From the NCBI RefSeq assembly GCF_017811755.1, contig NZ_JADDJF010000034.1, positions 1 to 35,041 on the forward strand: a DNA stretch of 35,041 nucleotides. Reading direction: 5' to 3'. Each line of letters begins with the position of its first letter. The stretch's first letter is position 1. Positions 24,116 to 35,041 of this stretch are shown here, piece by piece. Under the pieces are notes generated by a model that saw only the letters and a program-made list of their open reading frames with translations, was not told the DNA's origin and did not search any database. The position numbers were made by a program, and so were the translations under genes. Source of the stretch: Pararhodobacter sp. SW119 (GTDB taxonomy: Bacteria > Pseudomonadota > Alphaproteobacteria > Rhodobacterales > Rhodobacteraceae).

Positions 24116-25606
24116 ATGTCACCGATCCGCTTCCCGCTTCTGCTTGTCGCCGGCCTGGCGCTTGGCCTGGCGGCCGCCATTCCCGCCGGTCCGCTGGCCG
24201 CGCAATCCGACGAGGTGATCACCCGCCAGTACCCCGACGGCGGCATCTACGAGGGCACCTTTCAGGACGGCCTGCAGCACGGGCAAGGCAGCTTCCGCCT
24301 GCCCAACGGGTTCGAATACACCGGCGAATGGGTGGAGGGGCAGATCACCGGCGAGGGGGTCGCGCGCTATCCCAACGGCTCGGTCTACGAGGGGGCCTTC
24401 CTGGAGGGGCGGCCGCACGGGCCGGGGCGGATGGTCTTTGCCGACGGCTCGTCCTACGAGGGCGCGTGGGCGGAGGGTGAGATCACCGGCACCGGCACCC
24501 GCCGCTTCGCCACCGGCGCGGTCTACGAGGGCGAGTTCGTCGACGCGCAACCCCACGGCCAGGGCCGGATGGAGCGGCCCGGCGGGCTGGTCTACGACGG
24601 CGAATGGGTCCACGGCCAGCGCGAGGGGCGCGGCACGATCACCTATCCCGACGGATCGGTCTATGCCGGCGAGATGCGCGCCGACCAGCGCCACGGCGAG
24701 GGCCGGCTGGAGCGGCCCGACGGCACCATCTATGACGGCGAATGGGCCGAGGGGATGCTGCACGGCGCGGGCCGGCTGACGCTGCCCGGCGGCGACCGGC
24801 GCGAGGGGGTCTTCGAACAGGGCATGCTGCAGGGTTTGGGCCGGCTGGAGCTGGCCGACGGCGGCGTCTACGAGGGCGAGTTCCTGGACGACCAGCGCCA
24901 CGGGCAGGGCCGGCTGACGGCGGCGGACGGGCATATCTACAACGGCAGCTGGGTCGCCGACCGGATCGACGGGCAGGGCACGCTCGCCCATCCCGACGGC
25001 ACCCGCTACGAGGGGCAGTTCCGCGACGGGCTGCCCGACGGGCAGGGCCGCATCACCTATCCCGATGGCGCCACCTACGAGGGCGCGTGGTCCGGCGGGC
25101 TGATCGAGGGCGAGGGCCGCGCCGATTTCGGCGACGGGATGGTCTACGAAGGCTCGTTCCGCGCCGGCCAGCCGCACGGGCAGGGCCGGATGACCTTTGC
25201 CGACGGGCGCGTCTACGAGGGCGGTTTCGCCGAGGGGCTGTTCGACGGGGCGGGCGTGCTGGTCTATGCCGATGGCGGCCGGTTCGAGGGCAGCTTCGCG
25301 CTAGGCGAGATGGAGGGCACAGGCCGGCTGGAGCTGCCCGATGGCTCGACCTACGAGGGCGAGTGGCGCGCCGGCCGGATCGAGGGGCAAGGCGTGGTCC
25401 GCTACGTCACCGGCGATGTCTACGAAGGCGACCTGGCCGATGGGCAGCGCGAGGGAACGGGCGAGTTGCGCTATACCACCGGCGAGGTGGCGCGCGGGGT
25501 CTGGCGCGCCGGCGTCCTGGTGGAGCCCGCCGCGGAGCCCGAGCCGGAGGTCGAGGCGGCGCCGGAGGGCGAAACCGAACCCGAGGCGGACGAAGCCGAC
25601 GGGTAG
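24116..25606 (+). CDS. Secreted MORN-repeat protein
   Basis: 496 residues. A signal peptide (about 1-29, ending 'LAA') is followed by 18 full and one shortened MORN repeats, each 23 residues long, from about residue 42 to 475. Each repeat has the G-x-x-Y-x-G-x-W/F ... G-x-G form, for example 'GSVYEGAFLEGRPHGPGRMVF'. The tail (about 475-496) is Glu/Pro-rich and acidic. MORN repeats form a curved beta-sheet that binds lipids or proteins; in bacteria most members are uncharacterised. Export to the periplasm or cell surface is inferred from the signal. It has no functional neighbours on the same strand. Confidence 0.9.
   Translation: MSPIRFPLLLVAGLALGLAAAIPAGPLAAQSDEVITRQYPDGGIYEGTFQDGLQHGQGSFRLPNGFEYTGEWVEGQITGEGVARYPNGSVYEGAFLEGRPHGPGRMVFADGSSYEGAWAEGEITGTGTRRFATGAVYEGEFVDAQPHGQGRMERPGGLVYDGEWVHGQREGRGTITYPDGSVYAGEMRADQRHGEGRLERPDGTIYDGEWAEGMLHGAGRLTLPGGDRREGVFEQGMLQGLGRLELADGGVYEGEFLDDQRHGQGRLTAADGHIYNGSWVADRIDGQGTLAHPDGTRYEGQFRDGLPDGQGRITYPDGATYEGAWSGGLIEGEGRADFGDGMVYEGSFRAGQPHGQGRMTFADGRVYEGGFAEGLFDGAGVLVYADGGRFEGSFALGEMEGTGRLELPDGSTYEGEWRAGRIEGQGVVRYVTGDVYEGDLADGQREGTGELRYTTGEVARGVWRAGVLVEPAAEPEPEVEAAPEGETEPEADEADG
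24239..25540 (+). repeat. 69-bp tandem coding repeats (19 MORN units)
   Basis: The DNA repeat unit of 69 bases corresponds to the 23-residue MORN unit. Units differ in sequence but keep exact length, so the array has diverged without indels. This favours ancient duplication with selection on unit length. Confidence 0.8.
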
Positions 25607-25660
25607 CGCGCATTTTCGTTGCGCCAAGGGTCGGCTGTGCAGGGGTGACCCAAAGGCGTT

Positions 25661-25696
25661 GCATCACGGCCGACGACCGGTCGTGTGCATAATTTT
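25661..25696 (+). terminator. Candidate terminator after the MORN gene
   Basis: GCATCACG (25661-25668) can pair with CGTGTGC (25682-25688), with one bulged base, and ATAATTTT follows. A perfect palindrome ACGACCGGTCGT (25673-25684) overlaps the stem. The T run is short, so the confidence is low. Confidence 0.35.
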
Positions 25697-25728
25697 ACCA
25701 TTTAAATTCAAATGCTTCGACGCCACCG

Positions 25729-25758
25729 TTGACTTGTCGGCATAAACCTGCGCATACT
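25729..25758 (+). promoter_or_regulatory. Predicted promoter of the small membrane protein gene
   Basis: -35 TTGACT (25729-25734), 18-base spacer, -10 CATACT (25753-25758), in a locally AT-rich patch. It gives a leader of about 135 bases to the ATG at 25901. The leader contains the hairpin GGTTTC-TTCC-GAAACC (25777-25792). Confidence 0.5.
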
Positions 25759-25900
25759 GTTCCCAGAACGGTTCATGGTTTCTTCCGAAACCGCCTGTTC
25801 GGCTATCATCGAGGTCGGATCTGGGAGCTGCTCGGCGCATGACGGACCGTATCCGTTTCGCCGGGGTCGTCGATGAGTCTCATCAGAACTGGATATCGAC

Positions 25901-26347
25901 ATGGTTGACGAAAAGAAGCCCTCGCGCTGGGAAGAACTGAAGGAATCGCAGGTCAGCAAGACGACGCTCGTATGGTCTTGTGTGGGATCCGTGGTTGTCG
26001 CGCTGGTGATCGGGTTTACGCTGGGCGGCTGGGTCACGGGCGGAACGGCGCGGGAAATGCAGGAGACCGCCGGCCAGGAGGGGCGCTTCGACCTGGCCTC
26101 GGCGATCTGCGTCGAGAACTTCATGGCGCAGCCCGATGCGCGTGAGCGGCTGATCGAACTGCAGGAAATCAACAGCACCTTCCGCCAGCGGCAGTTCATC
26201 GAATCGGGCGACTGGGCGGTGATGCCGGGCCGGGAGTCGGCGTCGCGCCAGGCGGCGGATCTCTGCGCCCGGGTCCTTTCGAATCTGGAAATCCAGGAGT
26301 TCGAAATGCTCGAAGAGTCCGAAAGCCTTGAATCCGACCAAGGCTGA
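25901..26347 (+). CDS. Small single-pass membrane protein, unknown function
   Basis: 148 residues. A charged N-terminal segment (about 1-20) is followed by one membrane helix (about 22-45, 'TTLVWSCVGSVVVALVIGFTLGGWV'). The rest is a soluble domain with two cysteines (in 'SAICVENFM' and 'DLCARVL') and an acidic Glu/Ser-rich end. The domain probably faces the periplasm. The start lacks a strong Shine-Dalgarno, but codon use is normal. I do not recognise the family. It is between the MORN gene and parC, with its own likely promoter. Confidence 0.65.
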   Translation: MVDEKKPSRWEELKESQVSKTTLVWSCVGSVVVALVIGFTLGGWVTGGTAREMQETAGQEGRFDLASAICVENFMAQPDARERLIELQEINSTFRQRQFIESGDWAVMPGRESASRQAADLCARVLSNLEIQEFEMLEESESLESDQG

Positions 26348-26461
26348 GCCGCAAGGCAGCCGCGCGGTCTGGCGTCGCCTCGCTGCGATGGCGGGCCGGT
26401 CTGCCCGCCCCGGGGGAAATTGCCGATTCCCATGCTCGGCCCCAACGGGTAAGACGGGGGC

Positions 26462-28777
<2,316 letters not shown>

Positions 28778-28850
28778 TCGCCGCGCCGTTGTTCCCCACG
28801 CGCCTTTCCGCTAGCACCAAACCCCGATGCCCCGCAGGACTGGAGAGCCG

Positions 28851-29453
28851 ATGACCGCCCGACTGCCCCTTCGCCCCGCAGCCCTTCTCGCGGCCCTGGC
28901 GCTGCTGGCCGCCTGCGCCAGCGGCCGTGACCTGGGCGACATGCGCCCGGAACTGGGCGACTTCCGCCTGTCGCACAACATCGTGGTCGATGCGAATGCC
29001 CAGCAGGGCCCGCTGTCCCGCCCCGCCGAACCCGGCGCCTGGAAGGCCGCGATCGAGGCCGAGGTCGCCCGCCGCCTGGGCCGGTACGAGGGGGATCGCC
29101 TCTATCATGTCGCGGTGCATGTCGACGCCTATATCCTGGCCGTGCCGGGCGTGCCGCTCGTTGCCTCGCCCCGCTCGGCGCTGATCATCAGCGTGAACGT
29201 CTGGGACGATGCCCTCGGCCGGCCGCTGAACGAGCGCGTGCGCCAGTTCACCGTCCTCGAAAGCCTTTCGGGCGAGTCGGTCGTGGGCTCGGGCCTGACG
29301 CAGACGGCCGAACAGCAGATGACCAACCTCGCGCGCAACGCCGCGCTGCAGATCGAAAGCTGGCTGGCCGAGAACCCGCAATGGTTCGATCCGGCGCGGC
29401 GCGGCGAACCGGCGCCGGACCGGGCGGCCGGGGCCAGTGCCGACAACCGCTGA
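28851..29453 (+). CDS. Putative lipoprotein, conserved type
   Basis: 200 residues from the ATG at 28851 (GGAGAG 3 bases upstream). The N-terminus is a lipoprotein signal with lipobox 'LAAC' (Cys22). The mature part is mixed alpha/beta, with '[37 protein letters not shown]' suggesting a small beta-sheet domain, and '[27 protein letters not shown]'. I do not recognise its family with confidence. It lies between parC and tuf, both unrelated. It probably sits in the outer or inner membrane, facing the periplasm. Confidence 0.65.
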   Translation: MTARLPLRPAALLAALALLAACASGRDLGDMRPELGDFRLSHNIVVDANAQQGPLSRPAEPGAWKAAIEAEVARRLGRYEGDRLYHVAVHVDAYILAVPGVPLVASPRSALIISVNVWDDALGRPLNERVRQFTVLESLSGESVVGSGLTQTAEQQMTNLARNAALQIESWLAENPQWFDPARRGEPAPDRAAGASADNR

Positions 29454-29480
29454 GCAGCACCGCGAACGCCGCGTGGACGC

Positions 29481-29509
29481 TTGATTTTCCCCGCGGCGGT
29501 GGATAGGAC
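29481..29509 (+). promoter_or_regulatory. Predicted tuf promoter and structured leader
   Basis: -35 TTGATT (29481-29486), 17-base spacer, -10 TAGGAC (29504-29509). The leader of about 95 bases can fold with GCGGTCCCACC (29541-29551) against GGTGGGCCGC (29567-29576), with one bulge. Confidence 0.4.
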
Positions 29510-29608
29510 GCGCCCGATGTTGGCCGGGCTCGCCCCCGTGGCGGTCCCACCCGGCGGCAACACGGAGGTGGGCCGCGCCCACCGCGCGACGAGACAGAGG
29601 AGCCGCTG

Positions 29609-30784
<1,176 letters not shown>

Positions 30785-30824
30785 TCGGCGCGCGGCGCAC
30801 GCCGCATTGCAATGAGCAGAGTTG

Positions 30825-30860
30825 AACGGCGCGCAGGAAGACTGCGCGCCGTTTGTCTTT
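30825..30860 (+). terminator. Strong Rho-independent terminator of tuf
   Basis: A perfect stem (30825-30836 with 30842-30853, core ACGGCGCGCAG/CTGCGCGCCGT), 5-base loop GAAGA, then a T-rich tail TTTGTCTTT. It ends tuf transcription about 40 bases after the stop. Confidence 0.92.
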
Positions 30861-31243
30861 GCGAGTGGCCAGAAACGCCCGACCAGTCGGCCCCTGCGTC
30901 GCCCGTTCGGCGGCCGCGGGCGTAGAAATCACACTGCGCCACCCGCTTCACCCACCAGATGTTGTACGGCATATCGCCTCAACCCCAAAACGCCCTCAAA
31001 ACCGTGCAAAAGTCTTGCGGCCAAAATCGTCGAAATTTTTCGTTTCTGGCAGTTTTCCCGTTCCTGTTTTCCACATTGAGCCCGGTTCATGCAAACCGCA
31101 AACAGATTCGCGGCGCGAGGGACCATTTGTGCGCGCGCGCACGCCCCTCGGCCCGGCGCGTGCCGTTTCTACCTGAATTTTCCGGACGCGTCGGCGCTGA
31201 TGTCCCGGCCAATGCCGACCGAAACGACCACGCGGACGCTGTC
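30861..31243. other. Gene-free gap between tuf terminator and tex stop
   Basis: 383 bases with no credible gene. It holds an AT-richer patch around 31010-31080, and an alternating purine-pyrimidine run at 31128-31144 containing the perfect palindrome GTGCGCGCGCGCAC (31129-31142), which could adopt Z-DNA. A GCACGC/GCGTGC hairpin lies at 31139-31163; no T run follows it on the minus strand, so no clear tex terminator is seen. Confidence 0.6.
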
Positions 31244-33544
31244 TCAGTCCCGCCGGAACGCGGCGCGAAGGGCCGCACTCATGGCGCCATCGGCCGTCGC
31301 CGGCGCCGCGGTCCGGGCGTTGCCCTTGGCCCGCGGCGCAGGCGTCGGGGCGCGCTCGGCCTGCGCCTCCCGCGCCGAGGTGCCGCCGTCCTTGCGCATC
31401 GTCAGGCCGATCCGCTTGCGCGCCACATCGACCTCGACCACGCGGACGCGGACCACGTCGCCGGCCTTGACGACCTCGTGCGGGTCCTTGACGAAGCGGT
31501 CGGCCAGCTGGCTGATATGCACCAGCCCGTCCTGATGCACGCCGATATCGACGAAGGCCCCGAAGGCCGCGACATTGGTGACCGTCCCTTCCAGCGTCAT
31601 GCCCGGCTTCAGATCCCCGATCTGTTCGACCCCCTCGGCGAAGGTGGCGGTGACGAAGCCGGGTCGCGGGTCGCGGCCGGGTTTCTCCAGCTCGGACAGG
31701 ATGTCGCGCACGGTCGGCAGGCCGAAACGATCGGTGACAAAGTCCTCGGCGCGCAGATCCTTCAGCGCGGCGGAATTGCCCATGATCGCCCGGATGTCGC
31801 GCCCGCAGGCCTGCACGATCCGGCGGGCCAGGTCATAGGCCTCGGGGTGGACGGCCGAGGCATCCAGCGGCTCCTTGCCGTCGCGGATGCGCAGGAAGCC
31901 CGCGCACTGCTCGAACGCCTTGGGGCCCAGACCCGCAACCTTCAGCAGCGCCTTGCGACTGTCGAAGGCGCCGTTTTCGTTACGATGCGCGAGGATGTTC
32001 TGCGCGAGCGACGGACCCAGCCCGGCGACATGCGCCAGCAGCGGCGCGGAGGCGGTGTTCAGATCGACGCCCACCGCGTTCACCGCGTCCTCGACCACCG
32101 CCTCCAGCGCGCGGCCCAGACGGCGCTGGTCGACATCGTGCTGGTACTGGCCGACGCCGATCGACTGGGGCGTGATTTTCACCAGTTCGGCCAGCGGGTC
32201 CTGCAGGCGCCGGGCAATCGACACCGCCCCGCGCAGGCTGACGTCCAGATCGGGAAATTCCGCGGCGCCGAGTTCCGAGGCCGAATAGACCGATGCGCCG
32301 GCTTCGGAGACGACGACCTTGGTGGGTCTGGCGGCATCGGGGATCGACCGGAGCGCCTCGGCGACCAGCCGCTCGGTTTCCCGGCTGGCGGTACCATTGC
32401 CGATGGCGATCAGCGCGACCTCATGCCGGGCGATCAGGGACAGCAGCGTCTGCGTCGCGCCGCGAATGTCGTTCTTCGGCTGGAAGGGATAGATCGTGGC
32501 GGTATCCAGCAGCTTGCCGGTGGCGTCGACCACCGCTGCCTTGACCCCGGTGCGGATGCCGGGGTCGAGGCCAAGCGTGGGCTTGGCACCCGCCGGCGCC
32601 GCGAGAAGCAGATCCTTGAGATTGCGCGAGAAGACGTGGATCGCCGCGTCATGCGCCCGCTCGCGCATCTCGGCCATGAGTTCCACGTACATGGTCAGGG
32701 ACAGTTTCACCCGCCAGGTCCAGTTGGCCGCCTTGCGCAGCCAGGCGTCGCCCGGCCCTTGGCCCGGGATCCCGATGGCGGCGGCAATGATCGCCTCGGC
32801 CGCGGGGATGCCGGTCTCGGGGTCGGACGCGATCTCGATGCGCACCACCTCTTCCTTGGAGGCGCGCAGGATAGCCAGCGCCCGGTGGGAAGGAATCGTC
32901 GCCCATTTCTCGCGATGGTCGAAGTAATCCGAGAACTTGGCGCCCGCCACTTCCTTCCCCTCGATCACGCGCGAGGTCACGAAGGCTTCCCTGCGCATGA
33001 AATCGCGCAGCCGGCCGAGGAGGGCGGCATTCTCGGCCAGTTCCTCGACCAGGATGTCGCGCGCACCGTCCAGCGCCTCCTTCACGCCGGGGACGGCCTC
33101 GGTGATGTAGTTCGCAGCGAGCGTCTCAGGCAGGGTGTTGCGGTCGCCCAGGATCGCGCGCAACAGTGGCTCCAGCCCGTTCTCGCGCGCGATCATCGCC
33201 TTGGTGCGGCGCTTGGGCTTGAAGGGCAGATAGATGTCTTCAAGAACGGCCTTGGTTTCCGCGTTGGCAAGCGCGCGGGCCAAATCGTCGGTCATCTTGC
33301 CCTGTTCGGTGATCGACTTCACGATCGCCGCGCGCCGGGCTTCCATCTCTCGAAGATAGGCCAACCGCTCGGCCAGATTGCGCAACTGCGTGTCGTCCAG
33401 GCCGCCCGTCACCTCCTTCCGATAGCGCGCGATAAAGGGGACCGTCGCGCCGCCGTCCAGCAGATCGACGGCCGCCGAGACTTGTCCGGGTTGGGCGTCG
33501 ATATCGGCTGCGAGGGTGCGGAAAATGCGGTCGCTGGCGGACAC
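31244..33544 (-). CDS. tex: Tex family RNA-binding transcription accessory protein
   Basis: 766 residues, the usual Tex length. Starts with GTG, supported by AAGGAG 6 bases upstream. The order of parts is an N-terminal helical region ('ATVPFIARYRKEVTGGLDD', about 33-51), a YqgF-like RNase H fold ('TLGLDPGIRTGVKAAVVDATG', about 325-345), helix-hairpin-helix modules ('DLNTASAPLLAHVAGLGPSLAQNI', about 500-523) and a C-terminal S1 RNA-binding domain ('GMTLEGTVTNVAAFGAFVDIGVHQDGLVHISQL', about 650-682), then an Ala-rich basic tail. Tex binds nucleic acid and influences transcription and stress or virulence genes in several bacteria. It is on the strand opposite to tuf. Confidence 0.95.
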   Translation of the reverse strand: MSASDRIFRTLAADIDAQPGQVSAAVDLLDGGATVPFIARYRKEVTGGLDDTQLRNLAERLAYLREMEARRAAIVKSITEQGKMTDDLARALANAETKAVLEDIYLPFKPKRRTKAMIARENGLEPLLRAILGDRNTLPETLAANYITEAVPGVKEALDGARDILVEELAENAALLGRLRDFMRREAFVTSRVIEGKEVAGAKFSDYFDHREKWATIPSHRALAILRASKEEVVRIEIASDPETGIPAAEAIIAAAIGIPGQGPGDAWLRKAANWTWRVKLSLTMYVELMAEMRERAHDAAIHVFSRNLKDLLLAAPAGAKPTLGLDPGIRTGVKAAVVDATGKLLDTATIYPFQPKNDIRGATQTLLSLIARHEVALIAIGNGTASRETERLVAEALRSIPDAARPTKVVVSEAGASVYSASELGAAEFPDLDVSLRGAVSIARRLQDPLAELVKITPQSIGVGQYQHDVDQRRLGRALEAVVEDAVNAVGVDLNTASAPLLAHVAGLGPSLAQNILAHRNENGAFDSRKALLKVAGLGPKAFEQCAGFLRIRDGKEPLDASAVHPEAYDLARRIVQACGRDIRAIMGNSAALKDLRAEDFVTDRFGLPTVRDILSELEKPGRDPRPGFVTATFAEGVEQIGDLKPGMTLEGTVTNVAAFGAFVDIGVHQDGLVHISQLADRFVKDPHEVVKAGDVVRVRVVEVDVARKRIGLTMRKDGGTSAREAQAERAPTPAPRAKGNARTAAPATADGAMSAALRAAFRRD

Positions 33545-33676
33545 GTCGAACTCCTTATTCAGGGAAGGACGTGATCGCGCTTCTGCGAGAGCGGCGGAAG
33601 GGTGCCTGCGTGGTGTCCACGCAACCGGCGTGAGTTGCAGTAGACTGGCTGGAAGGCGAAGAAGCTCCAGAAAATT

Positions 33677-33706
33677 GAAAATCGAAAAGATTTACTGGAA
33701 AATCGA
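33677..33706. repeat. 21-bp-spaced direct repeat in an AT-rich patch upstream of tex
   Basis: GAAAATCGA occurs at 33677-33685 and 33698-33706, a spacing of 21 bases (two helical turns). It lies about 135 bases upstream of the tex start, in an AT-rich stretch (about 33660-33760) of the 285-base gap between the GDPD stop and the tex start. It could be a binding-site pair for a regulator of tex. Confidence 0.4.
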
Positions 33707-33796
33707 GCCAGATTTCGAGATCTTTATTTGCATAAGTGAAAAACTGGAAAGTTCGGCGCAGTCGAAACCCCGCGGGCCTGAACAGATGGGGCAGAA

Positions 33797-33821
33797 GCGG
33801 GCGGCGCGTGGCACCGCCCGC
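33797..33821 (-). terminator. Stem-loop after the GDPD gene
   Basis: GCGGGCGG (33797-33804) pairs perfectly with CCGCCCGC (33814-33821), ending about 10 bases beyond the GDPD stop. Only TTCTG follows on the minus strand, so termination is likely but weak. Confidence 0.45.
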
Positions 33822-33829
33822 CTGGTCGA

Positions 33830-34885
33830 TCAGGCCGTCCGGCGTCGGCGCGCGATCAGCAGCCCGCCGAGGCCGGTGAGTAGCAGCCAGCCCGCGGCCG
33901 GCAGCGGGATCGGCGCGATCGATCCGTCATCCGGCAAAAGCGCGTTGCGGCTGGCCAGCGACCGGTCTGTGTAGTCGGTGAAGAAGCCGTCCAGGCCAAG
34001 CTCGAACATGCGCAGCATCTGCTCGTCCGATTGTTCGGCTGTCAGCGGACGCAAGGTGTAGGCGTGTACCAGCAGGCCGAGCCCGTGCGCGGCTTCGACG
34101 AAGTCACGCGTCAGGTTGGCGTTGTTGGACACGCCGACGCCCTGCGCGACCTCGGCAATCTGCGACAGGAACGTCGTACCGACGCGATACTGCCCGTCGG
34201 TGATACCGACCCCGCCCAGCATCACGAGGTTCATGTCGCTACCCAGTCCGCGCTGGTACTCGTCCAGTTCCAGCAGGGCGGCGAAGTTGAAGCTTTGCAC
34301 GAAGACCTTGTCCGCCGCCGAGTTGTAGCCCGCTCCCCGCAGCTGGTCGATGATCTGCGTGTTCATCAGCGTGCTGTTGGGGTTCTTGGCCTCGGGGTAG
34401 ATGCCGATCTCGGTGCCATTTGCCGCGTTGTAGCCGGTGAGGAAAGAGAGCACCTCCTGGAAGGTCGGGACCTTGTAGGGATCCGCGGTGCTGGGCGTGA
34501 AGCCGGGATATTCGGTCGACGCCTGCGGCCCGAACGGGACGACGGTCAGCTGCTTGATCTCTTCCAGCGAGAAGGCATTGACGGCATAGCTTTCACGGCC
34601 AGGAAAAACCTCGAGAACATTCGTCGTGCGGGTCAGGGTCGTGTCGTGGATGGCGACCAGATGACCGTCCGATGTCAGCAGAAGATCGGGTTCGATGTAC
34701 TCGGCCCCCAACTGTATGGCGAGTTCGTATCCGCCGAGCGTGTGTTCCGGAAGATAGCCCGAAGCACCACGATGCGCGATCACGATGGGCGGTGAACCGT
34801 CAAGTGTGTTGAGCGTGTAGCTGTCCGCAGTTGCCGGCATCATGAAGCCGGCAGCGAGGGCAGCGGCAATCGCGGCGATTCTCAT
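33830..34885 (-). CDS. Secreted glycerophosphodiester phosphodiesterase with VPLPA-CTERM-like tail
   Basis: 351 residues from the ATG at 34885 (AGGGA upstream), beginning with a signal peptide (about 1-20, ending 'PATA'); a start 27 bases upstream is less good. The GDPD TIM-barrel motifs are intact: 'IAHRGASGYLPEHT' (His38, Arg39), 'EPD' (Glu65, Asp67) and 'AIHD' (His80). It releases glycerol-3-phosphate from glycerophosphodiesters, so it may supply phosphate and carbon. The C-terminus (about 325-351) has 'PIPLPAAGWLLLTGLGGLLIARRRR': a PLPA motif, a membrane helix and an Arg cluster, as in VPLPA-CTERM proteins handled by an exosortase. No exosortase gene is in the window. Confidence 0.9.
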   Translation of the reverse strand: MRIAAIAAALAAGFMMPATADSYTLNTLDGSPPIVIAHRGASGYLPEHTLGGYELAIQLGAEYIEPDLLLTSDGHLVAIHDTTLTRTTNVLEVFPGRESYAVNAFSLEEIKQLTVVPFGPQASTEYPGFTPSTADPYKVPTFQEVLSFLTGYNAANGTEIGIYPEAKNPNSTLMNTQIIDQLRGAGYNSAADKVFVQSFNFAALLELDEYQRGLGSDMNLVMLGGVGITDGQYRVGTTFLSQIAEVAQGVGVSNNANLTRDFVEAAHGLGLLVHAYTLRPLTAEQSDEQMLRMFELGLDGFFTDYTDRSLASRNALLPDDGSIAPIPLPAAGWLLLTGLGGLLIARRRRTA

Positions 34886-35014
34886 GGATACATCCCTTTC
34901 TGAGTTGACCAAGGCGCCATTAAACGAGGCACGAGCCCTTCAGCTCGCACGGATTTGTAACAGATTTCACAAGTTAATGAAAATTTAACGTGTATCGCCC
35001 CGGCCTATTTGCGA

Positions 35015-35036
35015 CGATTCTTTCTCGGAAGAATCG
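35015..35036. other. Perfect hairpin at the right edge, upstream of the GDPD gene
   Basis: CGATTCTT (35015-35022) and AAGAATCG (35029-35036) with a 6-base loop. It lies about 130 bases upstream of the GDPD start. No T run follows on the visible side, so it may be an operator or the end of a gene beyond the window. The sequence between it and the gene is AT-rich, with no certain promoter. Confidence 0.45.
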
Positions 35037-35041
35037 AGGAC

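Noticed and set aside
23603-24480. Several open frames of 80-270 residues after the 11-bp array
   Set aside because: Repeat-derived and compositionally biased, with no good start signals or conserved motifs; some run into the MORN gene out of frame.
30861-31243. tRNA gene after tuf, as in tuf-tRNA-Trp-secE-nusG clusters
   Set aside because: No T-loop (GGTTCGA) or CCA-end cloverleaf pattern could be found there, and secE and nusG are absent.
30959-33574. 871-residue open frame on the + strand opposite tex
   Set aside because: Same kind of shadow; Tex domains are intact on the minus strand.
34940-34985. PhoB box upstream of the GDPD gene
   Set aside because: CTGTTAC on the minus strand resembles one half-site, but the second half at the right spacing does not match.

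Overview
The window is a GC-rich, gene-dense chromosomal segment. Its content points to an alphaproteobacterium of the Rhodobacteraceae (Roseobacter/Rhodobacter group): a B12-dependent class II ribonucleotide reductase, a DUF1489 protein, a BA14K protein, a TRAP transporter operon, a dacC-tmk-holB-tatD-MBL gene string, alphaproteobacterial parC and tuf, and a secreted protein with a VPLPA-type C-terminal sorting tail. This is inferred from protein families only. No rRNA or tRNA gene was seen.

Left part (1-7300). The window opens inside the C-terminal part of a TniB/TnsC-like transposition ATPase. It is followed by a good terminator and a repeat-rich stretch that may be a transposon end, abutting the 3' end of nrdJ. 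Then come nrdJ, a glutaminase, a DUF1489 protein, a CPA2-type cation/proton antiporter with an RCK domain, and a secreted BA14K protein.

Central catabolic module (7646-16730). A LysR regulator is followed, all on the + strand, by a full-length 5-oxoprolinase-type protein (HyuA+HyuB fused), a DUF1445 D-glutamate cyclase-like protein, a complete DctP-DctQ-DctM TRAP importer and a DUF2848 protein. Together they look like an uptake and degradation system for 5-oxoproline, D-glutamate or a related lactam, ending in glutamate. This is the most coherent candidate for an incompletely described system here. The TRAP ligand and the roles of the DUF1445 and DUF2848 proteins are inferred, not shown.

Housekeeping block (16951-23577). 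An RlpA-fold-like lipoprotein, a PBP5-type D,D-carboxypeptidase, thymidylate kinase, DNA polymerase III delta', a TatD nuclease and a PhnP-like MBL hydrolase are tightly packed with several start/stop overlaps. An AEC transporter and a small conserved protein follow.

Right part (23578-35041). A repeat-rich 540-base gap holds an 11-bp tandem array that is also present about 20 kb away at 3259-3310. It is followed by a periplasmic protein made of 19 MORN repeats, a small membrane protein, parC, a lipoprotein, a stand-alone tuf with its own strong terminator, and then on the minus strand tex and a secreted glycerophosphodiester phosphodiesterase.
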